Translations under genes and position numbers: made by a program | Source: Ctena decussata | Taxonomy: Eukaryota > Mollusca > Bivalvia > Lucinida > Lucinidae | Length of the DNA: 64,000 bases | Assembly: GCA_963989385.1 (NCBI GenBank) | Contig: OZ022503.1 | Span: 66,810,123 to 66,874,122 of the forward strand | Direction: 5' to 3' | Part shown: positions 11,528-22,100 of the stretch, piece by piece | How positions within the stretch are numbered: position 1 is the stretch's first letter | Layout: each line of letters begins with the position of its first letter | Notes under the pieces: generated by a model | Databases searched by the model: none | The model's input: the letters and a program-made list of their open reading frames with translations, nothing else | Told to the model about the DNA's origin: nothing

Positions 11528-12200
11528 GTACTACATAGCGTTAGAGCACTGGAACAACGGCGCGTCCATAGGAGCAAGCCACAAACTCGTGCCTTAAGGA
11601 AGTAGGCCCCTAAATAATAACACACATCTTAATCTGCCTTTATACTAAACAACAGTATCAGTTTAAGGGCCTATTTTCATAATGGCTGGCTCCTGTGGAC
11701 GAATCACCGCCCCAAATGACGATTTTCAGTACAGTTATACCCTGAATAAGAGCATTCGACGGATAGTTGAGTTAGCATCCTTGATATGGTTCTGAAAAGA
11801 CGAAACGGAAGTGTGTAGTTTTCCTTTTTTTTGTAGGGTTTATACATGCCAAGCAGGTAGGAACAAATGAAATATTTGTCCGGTTGTTGTTTCGGTTCTC
11901 ATAATGATAATCCCCTGGAGGCTCAGCGGAACGTATACCTTGTCCGGTTAATGTGCATAAATTGTTGCGCTTGAAACCGACATCTTTGTCGTTTTATTTC
12001 AGACGATACCAATTTGTCTCTGTATAAAGTAGAAAGCATTCGAGGCTGATAGCAAGGAGGCACACTAATGGTTAAACGGGCGGGGTCCCATTACTATAGA
12101 AGATATGGTATTTTGCGCAGCATTATATACTGATAATTTCATTAAATGTTCAAGCCTGTACATGAGACTGAAAGGTATTGAAGCGGGTATTTTTCTGTAG

Positions 12201-12777
12201 TTTTCAGAATCTTATTAACTGTTCAAATACTGGAAGACGAGACTCGGACAGCCGAAGTTATACATCAAGCCGGACAACCAACACAGCCAGGAGCTCAAGG
12301 TCTAAACCAAGTACCCCACCAAGTACTTACGCGCAAAGAAGTGCAGCTAACCCTTATCAGAAACCGTTTACTGACTACTATACACAAAGCAGACTCAATT
12401 ATGAAGCAAGCACTGCCAGCTACATGCCGAGTTCTTCTAATTATCCAAAAAGTAGAACCAGTTACAATCCAAACAGTCTCAATATCGCTTCAGGCGGCCT
12501 CAATTACCCGCCAAGCAGCCTCAATTACCCGCCAAGCAGCCTCAATTACCCGCCAGACAGCCCCAATTACCCGCCAAGCAGCCCCAATTACCCGCCAGGC
12601 AGCCTTAATTACCCGCCAAATAGCCTCTACTACCCGCCTAGAGATTACTCCGCTGGAAGTTTCTATTACCGACCAAGCAGGCATGTGGACCGGCAGCTGA
12701 ATGCATACTATAACTGGACTATTAATGAAGAATCAGCGGAGCCGAGGACCGCTCGTGTTCACCGGCCACTTGTCTAA
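12201..12777 (+). CDS. Membrane protein, Tyr/Pro-rich cytoplasmic tail exon
   Basis: Last exon, entered through the acceptor TTTTTCTGTAG at 12200 in the phase left by the previous exon (AG+T gives Ser); 192 codons to TAA. The tail is rich in Ser, Tyr, Asn and Pro: a Ser/Arg/Thr region, then about seven units of N-Y-P-P-S-S-L type, then a Tyr-rich end with an NWT sequon (likely unused inside the cell). The repeated Tyr-Pro-Pro could be phosphorylation or SH2/SH3 docking sites; that is inference. A second acceptor, CAG at 12205-12207, lies 7 nt downstream. It would switch to another frame that stays open to 12700. No AATAAA lies close to the stop; the nearest is around 13135. Confidence 0.75.
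12499..12640 (+). repeat. 21-bp coding minisatellite
   Basis: About 6.7 tandem copies of a 21-bp unit (AATTACCCGCCAAGCAGCC-like) encoding NYPPSSL variants in the tail exon. Because the unit is seven codons, any frame open in one unit is open in all, on both strands. Confidence 0.95.
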
Positions 12778-12869
12778 GCGAATATTATCAATAATGAATG
12801 CTTACAGAAAATAAGTGCTGCAGTCTTTTGTACCATAAACTCTAAATTATTTGGGAAAGGTAGGTCTTA

Positions 12870-12932
12870 GCAAACAGTGCAGACCCAGATCAGACGGCTC
12901 ATTGAGTAGTTTGGTCTGGGTATACAGTTTGC
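12870..12932. mobile_element. Small fold-back element, family B
   Basis: GCAAACAGTGCAGACCCAGA with an inverse arm ending ACAGTTTGC, 92 bp after the membrane-protein stop codon, so probably in its 3' UTR. Confidence 0.7.
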
Positions 12933-13279
12933 CATTCCATCTGAAGCTTTTGGACGGCCCAACTTTTAGAAATTTTACGGTATGTGCAACTGAGCATGCT
13001 CAGAAGAGTTTGTGAGCCTCCGCTTCTGACCGGACGGAAAGTGCATTCATATCTGATAATGGATTTTCGTGGATTCCAATCAACGAGACTATGCCTCGCC
13101 ATATTGCGACTATCGTATTTGGATGCGTTGTTCAAAATAAAGTTGTTTTTCTCCACAAATCGGGACAAAATGAGATTATATACATGTAATAAGGAATTGG
13201 CCAAGTATCATTTCAGGATCATCAAGAAACGTCGTGCAACTGATTGCATGATCTTAAGAAGTCAACTGAAAAATAACAG

Positions 13280-13597
13280 CACTGTAAAAAAACATATATT
13301 TTACGGTAATTACCTGGCATCTCACTGCCAGTTCATTTACCGTTATTTTTACGGGATCTGCCTGTAGACCATTTGTGGAAGGCACGATGTGGTTGGGTTC
13401 TATTAACTGGCCGCACCCAAACATACCTTAATAGTGTTGAAGGGCTATATAGCTAAAACAATACCTGTGCTATTCAACCCAACTCTGCGTAATGATTCCT
13501 GCAAATGTTTACGGGCGCCCATAAAAATAACCAGCAATGGACTGGCAACTAGTTGCCAGTTATTCTACCGTAAAATCTACGGATTTTTTTTACAGTG
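13280..13597. mobile_element. TIR element (CACTGTAAAAAA termini)
   Basis: The left end CACTGTAAAAAAACATATAT and the right end (…TTTTTTTTACAGTG) are inverse. Inner blocks TTTACGGTAATT and CTGGCAACTAGTTGCCAG also pair. About 318 bp and non-coding. Similar CACTGTAAAAAA-ended elements are widespread in aquatic animal genomes. Confidence 0.8.
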
Positions 13598-13884
13598 TAC
13601 GAAAAGTTAGGTGTTTTTCCCCGGTATCTCCGTTTTTCGCTCACCTTTGCTAAATGATCTGATCGACATAAATGAAATATTCTTGTAAAGGCCATAAAAC
13701 CCATAAAGTCAGCATGTCCAGTTCCAATATTCATATTTGTTCTGTTTGGTTTTGTATACTCATATATATTTGATTGAAATAAAATATGCTTTAAATAACA
13801 TTTGGGATTATTAACATATTTTTACAACAGAGCAATAGCATAATATAGAGTGTACTAGCATAGCACCTTTGAGATGCCATCAAG

Positions 13885-14425
13885 CATTAAGGTGCGTTTT
13901 CACGCTGACACATGTTGCATGACACAATTACGTTGCATGCAACATGTCTAATCGCCTCAGCCCCGGATCCAGGCGATAGGCTTTGGGAATTAAGCCCCGC
14001 CATCTGGGATTCTGTGTTATGCATTACATGTATTTGTATGCGTACAGATGATAAGGAGTATTTATAGATAGTTTGAGATAATTTATCCATTTGGTTAGAT
14101 TACAATATATGTTGTGACATCTCAATAGAACCGCCTCGGCGAGGCGATTCTTATAGAGATATCACAGCATATATTTCAAGAAAAAAAGACATTTAAAAAA
14201 TTCTCATAATTCTCATCAAATTGATCCCTAATTATGTCATACATTTTCAAAACTTCTGCCCAACCCCCACCCACACACACAGTCACGTACATTTCGGCAC
14301 CTCACAGTCCCACCAGTTATCCAGAGCCCCACCAGTGCGTGGTGATCTGAATCCGGGCCTGCGTCCTAACATAACCTAAACGGTTGCATAATACATGTGT
14401 CGCCGTGTAAACCCGTCTTTAGGTT
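13885..14425. mobile_element. Composite TIR element with nested palindrome
   Basis: Left end AAGGTGCGTTTTCACGCTGA…CACATGTTGCAT; right end has the inverse (ATACATGTGTCGCCGTGTAA…). The inside contains the family D palindrome (14105-14174) and an AGCCCCGGATCCAGG block. The internal part (about 13945-14260) recurs inverted at 56690-56945. Confidence 0.55.
14105..14174. mobile_element. Palindrome, family D, copy 1
   Basis: ATATATGTTGTGACATCTCA with a centre GCCTCGGCGAGGC and an inverse arm ending ATATCACAGCATATAT. Copies at 23310-23376 and 56777-56875. Confidence 0.8.
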
Positions 14426-14560
14426 CATCCTGGTGAATGGGTCTAGTCATGTCCATAAATTTCAACGGGGCAATAAACAGGCCCTACTACATATTCTTGA
14501 GCCCGAGCAGTATAGATAAACAAGGACAATAACTCAGTAGTCAATAATTGCAGAATTTCC

Positions 14561-14660
14561 GGACAGCTAAGACTCTGATCAGACTGGGCGGATGCCCAGG
14601 CTGATCCGAGTCTGCGCTGGGCGCACAGCCACTTTGTTGGTTTTCTCGTGTTGCGGCCCA
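14561..14660. mobile_element. Half copy of fold-back family A
   Basis: Only the right arm is present (GACTCTGATCAGACTGGGCG… to …TTTTCTCGTGTTGCGGCC). No left arm precedes it. Confidence 0.8.
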
Positions 14661-14782
14661 AGGTCAATATGATCGACTGCATTTTATTTTTTTACAAACC
14701 GTTAAAGCACAAGTCCAATAGGGAAAAATGACAATACATGTCCACTTACTTTTCACGCCCTTATCGTAAATAAATTTAAAAA

Positions 14783-15300
14783 GATGGCAAAGCCCCCTAT
14801 CAAGGCAGCATTGGCCTTGGTTAAAAGAGTGCACTTCAAATTATATAAAATATAGCCGCGACACGACAAAACCAACAATGTAGTTGTGCGCCCAGCACAG
14901 ACTCAGATCAGCCTGGGCATAGCTTAGACCCTTAGCTACCCTTTGAGTGCACTGCGAAGACTCTCATCTGACTGGGCGGATAGCAAGGCTGATCTGAGTC
15001 TGCAATGTGCGCACAACCACTTTGTTGGTTTTCTCTTGTCGCGGCTCAATTGTGATCTAACACTCAGGCCAAACCAGTATGCCAAACTGTCAAATGAGAT
15101 AAGATAGCAATCATCTTCACAATGTATAGCATATGATGCAATCAACGTTTCAAATGTGTGAAATTTGTTTAAAGGGCACGTCCTACAACTCTAATTTTGA
15201 GCTCTCTAGTAAGTGCATTTTGACAAAGAATCCAATTGCAAATCCAAAACCATTTTTGTGGGGGTGGGGGGGGGGGGGGGGGGGTAGGGGGTGAGGGGCA
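14783..15300. repeat. Dispersed repeat E, copy 1, split by a family A insertion
   Basis: Matches 52098-52490 in order: GATGGCAAA.CCCCC, ACACTCAG.CCA…CAGTATGCCAAA, GCATATGAT.CA, TTTTGAGCTCTCTAGTAAGT and AAGAATCCAA, then a long G tract. This copy is interrupted by the 195-bp family A element at 14854-15048; the 52-kb copy lacks it. Confidence 0.8.
14854..15048. mobile_element. Fold-back TIR element, family A, copy 3
   Basis: AGCCGCGACACGACAAAACC … inverse end TTTTCTCTTGTCGCGGCTCA. Shortened by loss of part of the left inner arm. Nested in dispersed repeat E. Confidence 0.9.
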
Positions 15301-15554
15301 GGGGAAAGAGGGAGGAAGGACGAGCTCGGAGCAGTCGGTGGTAGGAGAGACGATGGAGGGGGAGGGCACAGACATTGAACGAATATCATTAGCATGATCA
15401 TCAATATTGTAAAAGGTATAAGGGTAGTCAAATTTTGGAGCAAGCCAAAAGTACCTATAAATGTTTTTTTCCAAACAAAAAAAAAGTAACAACAAAAACT
15501 GATGTCCCCAACATGCGCTTTCCCAGAAGTATCATTTTCCCTAAATTTTGCCAA

Positions 15555-16345
15555 GTTAAGACCTCCTGTAACCTTGAAAATTGGGTAAAGGTCACCAAAA
15601 ATTAATCAGTTATTTTCCACCTCCAGATTTTACTCTTGTCTATGTTTGGTCATAATTCATCAACCCCTTCAGGAGATATGTGAAGACAAGCCATTTTTTC
15701 AACATTCTTTGACCTTCTGTGACGTTGAAAATGAAGTCAAGGTCACCAAAATCTAATCATTTCTTTTTCACCTCTCAGTGATATATCTGTGTGTGAGTTT
15801 GGTTAAAATCCATGCATCAATTCAGGAGATATGGTGCACACAAGTCAATTTTCAATGTTCTTTGATCTCCTGTGACCTTGAAAATAGGGCAAGTTCTTTT
15901 GCATCTCTGAGTGATATATCTGTGAAAGTTTGGTTTAAATCTATCATTCCATTCAGGGGATAGAGTGCAGACAAGGCCTTTTCAACACTCTTTGACCTCC
16001 TGTGACCTTGAAAATGAGGTCAAGATAACTAAAATCTATTCAGTTGTTTTCCATCTTCCAATGATATATCTGCAAGTTCTGTTAAAATCCATCCATGCAT
16101 TCAGGAGATTGAGTGCAGACAAGCCATTTTACAACTTCTCTGACCTCATGTGACCTTGAAAATAGGGTCAAGGTCATTGAAATCTACCAAATAATGCATC
16201 TGTGCAAGTATAGTCAAGATCCATCCATCCCTTTAGGAGACAGATTGCAGACAAAACGCTGTGCAGACGCAAATGCCGACAGGATCCACACGGGAATTAA
16301 TATGCCCCACCCACCAACCCATGGAGGGAGGGGGGCATAATTGCA
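15555..16345. mobile_element. Tandem-core repeat element (Helentron/HINE-like)
   Basis: Five imperfect direct repeats of about 140-150 bp, each with CCTCCTGTGACCTTGAAAAT, AAGGTCACCAAAATCTA and CAGGAGAT. The end is a hairpin in which TATGCCCCACCC pairs with GGGGGGCATA. Non-coding; no (GGAC)n here. Confidence 0.75.
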
Positions 16346-16565
16346 AACAAGGCACATGAAACATTGCACAAAAATATCTAGGGCAATAACGTAACCATCA
16401 AAAAGTGAGAGCTGTTGTTCTTGTTTGTGACATATTAGCCTGCTCTGATACACATGTACACAACTGTGATTATATCATGAAAATATCAGGAGAGGAACTA
16501 AATTAGGAGAGGAACTAAATAAGCAATTGCTTCCGTTCTAATCCTATTATGTTTATATATATATA

Positions 16566-17522
16566 TACAAGGTCAAAAAAGTTCTTATACATGAAGTTTC
16601 TTCTGTTGCTATGGCAATTGCAGAAATTAAGAACATATATAGTTTACTAATTTCAAAAGAGTATCCATTTGCTTATTGAACACACTTATTTGTTTTGGTT
16701 TCCTACGACTACACATGCTACAAGGGTCGTTTGAATATGCAAAGGGTAATTTTTCATTTTCACAGAGTAACATCATTAAAACTGCTAAAGTTCACAGTTT
16801 TTAAAATTGGTTTGTGAATAATGATTTCCAAGATTCTGCGCTCAATACACAAGAGCAAGGCCTTAGGTAAGGCTACTTGCCAAAGAAATAAAAATTTGAC
16901 CGCTTCTGATAGGAGAATTTGAACCACAAGTCAGGGTACAGTGATTCCTTTAAAGACTGTTTAAATGCCACTTTCAGTGGGAATTCCATAGGAAATCGAA
17001 ATCGTAATGGCTAGCGGGCGTGTAACAAATCTTCCAATTTTGTCATGCCATGAAAACAATTACATAATAAAAATGTTTATGAAGAAACGTTGGAAATAGA
17101 CCGACAGGTAAAGTAATAATGACGCTTTGAAAATCGCTATATTTTTAATTAAAAGGGGGATAATCTGAGAATTTGAAGAATTTAAACCTCGCTTGTAGAG
17201 CCTGAGTACAAGACATTATAAATTTTAAGTGTTTTTCGAACTTCCTGCATTATGGACTTTTCTGCGCAATACAAAGTTTATTCCTGCGCATGCGCAGAAA
17301 TGAGGATTCCTGCGCATGCGCAGAAATGAGATCCAATCAAATTAACTCCTATCGAATAATACCAGATAACTCTAATGTATAAAAGTATGGGTTGACAATT
17401 TTCTGAGCATTTTGTTCCTTGGCGTCTCCTCAAACATACATGAGCCTCAATTAATTTCAATATGCATTTGGTTCCGTGAAAATATGGCCGATAGTTCGTA
17501 TCGTTACTTTTTTGACCGAGTA
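16566..17522. mobile_element. TIR element with TA-rich ends (Tc1/mariner-like, non-autonomous)
   Basis: Left TACAAGGTCAAAAAAGTTC and right (…ACTTTTTTGACCGAGTA) are inverse over about 20 of 25 bases and lie in TATATATA tracts. About 957 bp. No transposase motif in any frame. Inside, a 26-bp block with CCTGCGCATGCGCAG occurs twice in tandem at 17282-17331. Confidence 0.7.
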
Positions 17523-17819
17523 TATATATAACAATATTGTTACTGCCATGAATGTTTGATTTTGAAATAAAATATATTTAAACCAAACTTTTCAACAGAG
17601 TATTAAAGTTAACATGAATTTCAAAGCGCAGACAAATATCTACTGAAATACAAAAACCAGAAATGTGACATATCATCATGACGTTTTCTACTTAAATGTG
17701 AAATGTCCTGGAAGTATGCCAACTAGTACTTAAGTTATGGAGAACACATGAAATTGCAGTCAAAACTATGGAGGGGTAATAAGTCATGATGTATGACTGT
17801 GAAAGCACTAATTCTTCTT

Positions 17820-18125
17820 CAATACCTTTCCTGCAGAAGTGCATTGTATCAAGAAATTATTTCACAAGGTTTGAAAAATACGGAGCGGACACGAAACTGC
17901 AGCTCAACCAGCATGGGTAAATACCATGAAAAGTAAGAAAGCAAGAGTTGTAAATCTTGTTTGCGAAACCTTCTCATCACCTGTTTTACATATCTATGAA
18001 GTATCAGAAAAATATCTCAAAGGGCATTTAAGTCATACAATGAACAAGAAATCGGACAGACGGACGGATGTCGGGCTCGTCCGTATATCCGCTAAACTTT
18101 TCGGTTTGGGGAACAAAAGATAAGC
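17820..18125 (+). mobile_element. Tandem-core element, short copy of the 52.5-kb family
   Basis: One core unit (GAGCGGACACGAAA … AAAGTAAGAAAGCAAGAGTTG … TGAAGTATCA) followed by GGACAGACGGACGGATG and an end with TATATCCGC. Same layout as 52491-53300, which has about five units. Confidence 0.75.
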
Positions 18126-18199
18126 CCTTAGGTTCTAACATTAAAGGAACTCAATTAAATTGATGATTCCTTGGACGAAATATTTCCTCCAAGAGTAAT

Positions 18200-18306
18200 C
18201 CCAGCGGGCACATGACGTCGAAATGACGTCGTACTGTCGTCGATGCGACGTCATTACGTCGCATCGAGGTCAGTTCGACGTCGTTTCAATGTCATGTGCC
18301 TGCTTG
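18200..18306. mobile_element. Palindromic element rich in GACGTC
   Basis: CCAGCGGGCACATGACGTCG at the left and the inverse (…CAATGTCATGTGCCTGCTTGG) at the right, with repeated CGACGTC words between. About 107 bp. 35335-35465 may be a distant relative. Confidence 0.8.
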
Positions 18307-18672
18307 GATATGTTTCTTAGATTGACGAAGTCATATAATTATTTCTGAAGAAAAAAAAATGCATTCTAAGCGACATCATTAGTACATAATTTAAAATGGC
18401 CATCTCCGAATTATTTACTATGCTTTAAAACTGCTGTTGAATCCTGAATTCTGTTAATTTATTTACTTTACACTTCCATACTTTTTCAAACAATCTATGC
18501 ATTATCGCCGATAGGTAGCATTAAGAAACAATCAATCTTCGAAACACATGACGTGCGCAAGGCAATGACAATCAATGGTTTTCGAAAGGACCATAACTCA
18601 TAATATAACTAACAATTTATAAAAGGATCAAATTAACACAATATCACAGCACAAGTCACTGATTAATAAAAT

Positions 18673-18914
18673 GACCCAAGACACGACAACAAAGTCGTTT
18701 GTGCGCCCAGCGAAGACTCATATCAGCATGGGCATCCTCCCACAGCGCCCAGTATGATCAGACTCTTCCTTGGGCACTTAAAAGGTAGGATAGGGTCTAA
18801 GCTAGCTCCATGCGGAGAGCGAAGACTCTGATCAGACTGGGCAGATGTCCAGTCTCAGTGGAGTCTTAGCGTGGGGCGTATGCCACTCTGTTGGTTTTGT
18901 CGTGTCGTGGCTCA
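18673..18914. mobile_element. Fold-back TIR element, family A, copy 4
   Basis: Left arm (…CACGACAACAAAGTCGTTTG) and right arm ending TTGGTTTTGTCGTGTCGTGG are inverse, spacer GGTCTAAGCTAGCTCCATGC. The termini are worn. Confidence 0.85.
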
Positions 18915-19130
18915 AACATTCAACAATAGAATAAGAAGAAATCTGGCTAAGATGAATGGTAACGTCTCCATATGCTTTCTAGCCATTTTACAAAGAAATT
19001 TCCCGTTTGCTTCCCCATCTGATGAAACCCTTCCAAAAGATGTTATACACTTTAAGGAAAAACTTCTCGTAAGGAAGTTAATTCTTCCCTTTAAAAGTTG
19101 AGAAGGCAAAAAGAAAAGGAAAACAAAAAC

Positions 19131-22100
19131 CAGAGGACCAATGGTCCTGTAGCTCACCTGACACCTTCTGTCAACAGACACAATTTGTCAATTCGCTCAT
19201 CTATTACAAATTTGAAACCAGTAGCTTAAAAGGTGCCCATATTTTAATTTTAAAATCTCAGTGACCTTGAGCAAAGTTCAAAAATAAACCTTGACCTTTG
19301 ATGACCTTGTCTTCATGTATTCACTTAGTCAACCATATTTTCCAATTGTTATATCTAGGCTTAAAAAATTCTGTAACATCAACTGTTTAAGCATTTTCCC
19401 ACATAAAAGCATGACAAACCAAAGTTGACCTTGCCATAAATTAGGTCAAGGTCAATGCCCCGTCATGATTTGTACAAACTATGATGTGCCCCCGAAACCT
19501 CAATGCGACATACCATGCCACGAGGTAATTGTGCATTTGGTTCTGGAGAAGTAGATTTTTGAAGGCGTTTTACCATATATCGGCATGTCATAGACTTGAA
19601 TGGTTTGTGAGAAATGAACTGCTTAAGCATTTTCCAATGCACCAAAATTGACCTTGCCATAAATTAGGTCACAGTCAATGCACAGTCCTGATTTGTATAA
19701 ATTATGATGGGCCCAACTTCCAACTGCTAGATACCAAGTTTTAAGGTCATAGGCCTTTTAGTTCTGGAGAAGATTTTTGGAGGGGTTTTACCATATATGG
19801 ACATGGGGGCCATCTTGGTTATGTGACCCAGATCCTGAGAACCTTCTTTCTTTCCCCTATCCCATTAAGACTCCTTATGGAATTTGGCTTCAATCGGGAA
19901 AGTGGTTTCAGAGGAGAATATGTTTGAAAATCTTGACAACAGATGGACGGGCTGACAAAATGACCTTGACCTTTAGTGACAATATCTTCATCTGGTCATT
20001 CAGTTAATCATATATTCCAAATATTGTACCTTAGACTTGAATAGTTTCTGAAAAATCCACTGTTTAAGCATTCCCATATAAAAGCCTAACATACCAAAGC
20101 TGACAGTGTCATAAATTCGGTCAAGGTCAAATCATGGTCATCATTTGTATAAACTATGATGGGCCCGAGTGCCCAATGCTATGTACCAAGTTTCAAGGTC
20201 ATAGGCCTTCTGGTTCTGGATGAAGATTTTTGAAAGGTTTTTACCATATATGGGCGTGGTGGCCATTTTGGTCATGTGACCCAGACCCTGGTTACAAACT
20301 TTCGTTCCCCCATCCCACTGAGACTCCATATGAAATTTGGCTTCAATCAGCCCAGTGGTTTCTGAGGAGAAGATGTTTGGAAATCTTGATCAAGGATGGG
20401 CTGACAGAATGACCTTGACCATTAGTGAAATAATATCTTCAGCTGTTCATTTAGTTGACCATATATTCCAAATATTGTACCTTAGACTTAAATAGTTTCT
20501 GAGAAATCCACTTATTAGGCCTTTTCCCATATAAAAGCCTAAGGTACAGAGGTTTACCTTGTCATAACTTAGGTCAAGGTCACCGCACTGTCATCATTTG
20601 TATAAACTATGATGGGCCTGAATGCCCAATGCTACATACCAAGTTTCAAGGTCATAGGCCTTTTGGTTCTGGAGAAGAAGATTTTTGAAGGGTTTTTACC
20701 ATATATGAGCGTGGCGGCCATCTTGGTCATGTGACCTAGATACCCGGAACAAACTTTCGTTCCCCCATCCTAGGTAGGCGTCATATGAAATTTAAGGTCA
20801 ATCGGCCCTGCGGTTTCAGAGAAGAAGATGTTTGAAAATCTTGACGAAGGACGGGCTGACAGAATGACCTTTACCATTACTGACATAATATCTTCAGCTG
20901 TTCATTTAGTTGATCATTTATACCAAATATTGTACCTTAGACTTAAACAGTTTCTGAGAAATCCACTGTTTAGACATTTTCCCATATAAAAACGTAAGGT
21001 ACCGAAGTTGACCATGTCATAAATTAGGTCAAGGTCACTGCCTGGTCATCATTTGTACAAACTATGATAGGCCCGAATACCCGATGCTACATACCAAGTT
21101 TCAAGGTAATAGGCCTTTTGGTTCTGAAGAAAAAGATTTTTGAAGGGTTTTTACCATATATGGGCATGGCGGCCATCTTGGTCATGTGACCCAAACCCTG
21201 AGTATAAACTTTCGTTCCCCCAGCCCACTGAGACTCCATATGAAATTTAGCTTCAATCGATTTAGTGGTTTCAGAGGAGAAGATGTTTGAACATCTAGAC
21301 GACGGATGGACTGACGTAATGACCTTGACCTTTAGTGACATAATATCTTCATTTGCGCATTTAGCTGACCATGTATACCAAGTATTGTACCTTAGACTTA
21401 AATAGTTTCTGAGAAATCCACTGTTTAAGCGCTTTCCCGTATAAAAGCTTAACGTATCAAAGTTGACCGTGTCATAAATTAGGTCAAGGTCACCGCAAGG
21501 TCATCATTTGTATAAACTATGATCGGCCCACAAGCCCAATGCTACATACCAAGTTTCAAGGTCATAGGCCTTTTGGTTCTGGAGAAGAAAATTTTGAAGG
21601 GTTTTTACCATATATGGACGTGGCGGCCATCTTGGTCATGTGACCTAGATACCCGGAACAAACTTTCGTTCCCCCGACCTAGGTATGCTCCATATGAAAT
21701 ATGGCTTCAATCAGCCCAGTGGTCTCAGAGGAGAAGATGTTTGAAAATCTTGACGACGGATGGACCGACGGAATGACCTTGACCTTTAGTGACATTATAT
21801 CTTCATTTGCTCATGTAGCTGACCATGTATACCAAGTATTGTACCTTAGACTTAAATAGTTTCTGAGAAATCTACTGTTTAAGCGTTTTCCCAAAAAAAG
21901 CCTAACGTATCAAAGTTGATCATGTCATAAATTAGGTCAAGGTCACCGCAAGGTCATCATTTGTACAATCTATGATGGGCCCGCAAGCCCGATTCTACAT
22001 ACCAAGTTTCAAGGTCATAAAAGATTTTTGAAGGTTTTTTATCATATATGGGCGTGGCGGCCATTTTGGTCATGTGACCTAGATACCCGGAAGAAACTTT

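Noticed and set aside
15169..15554. Pro-rich minus-strand ORFs of 108-123 codons
   Set aside because: Produced by a poly-G tract at the end of a dispersed repeat; no splice context or domain.
17278..17460. Minus-strand 60-codon ORF as transposase of the 16.6-17.5 kb TIR element
   Set aside because: No helix-turn-helix or DDE/D motif; part of it comes from a duplicated CCTGCGCATGCGCAG block.
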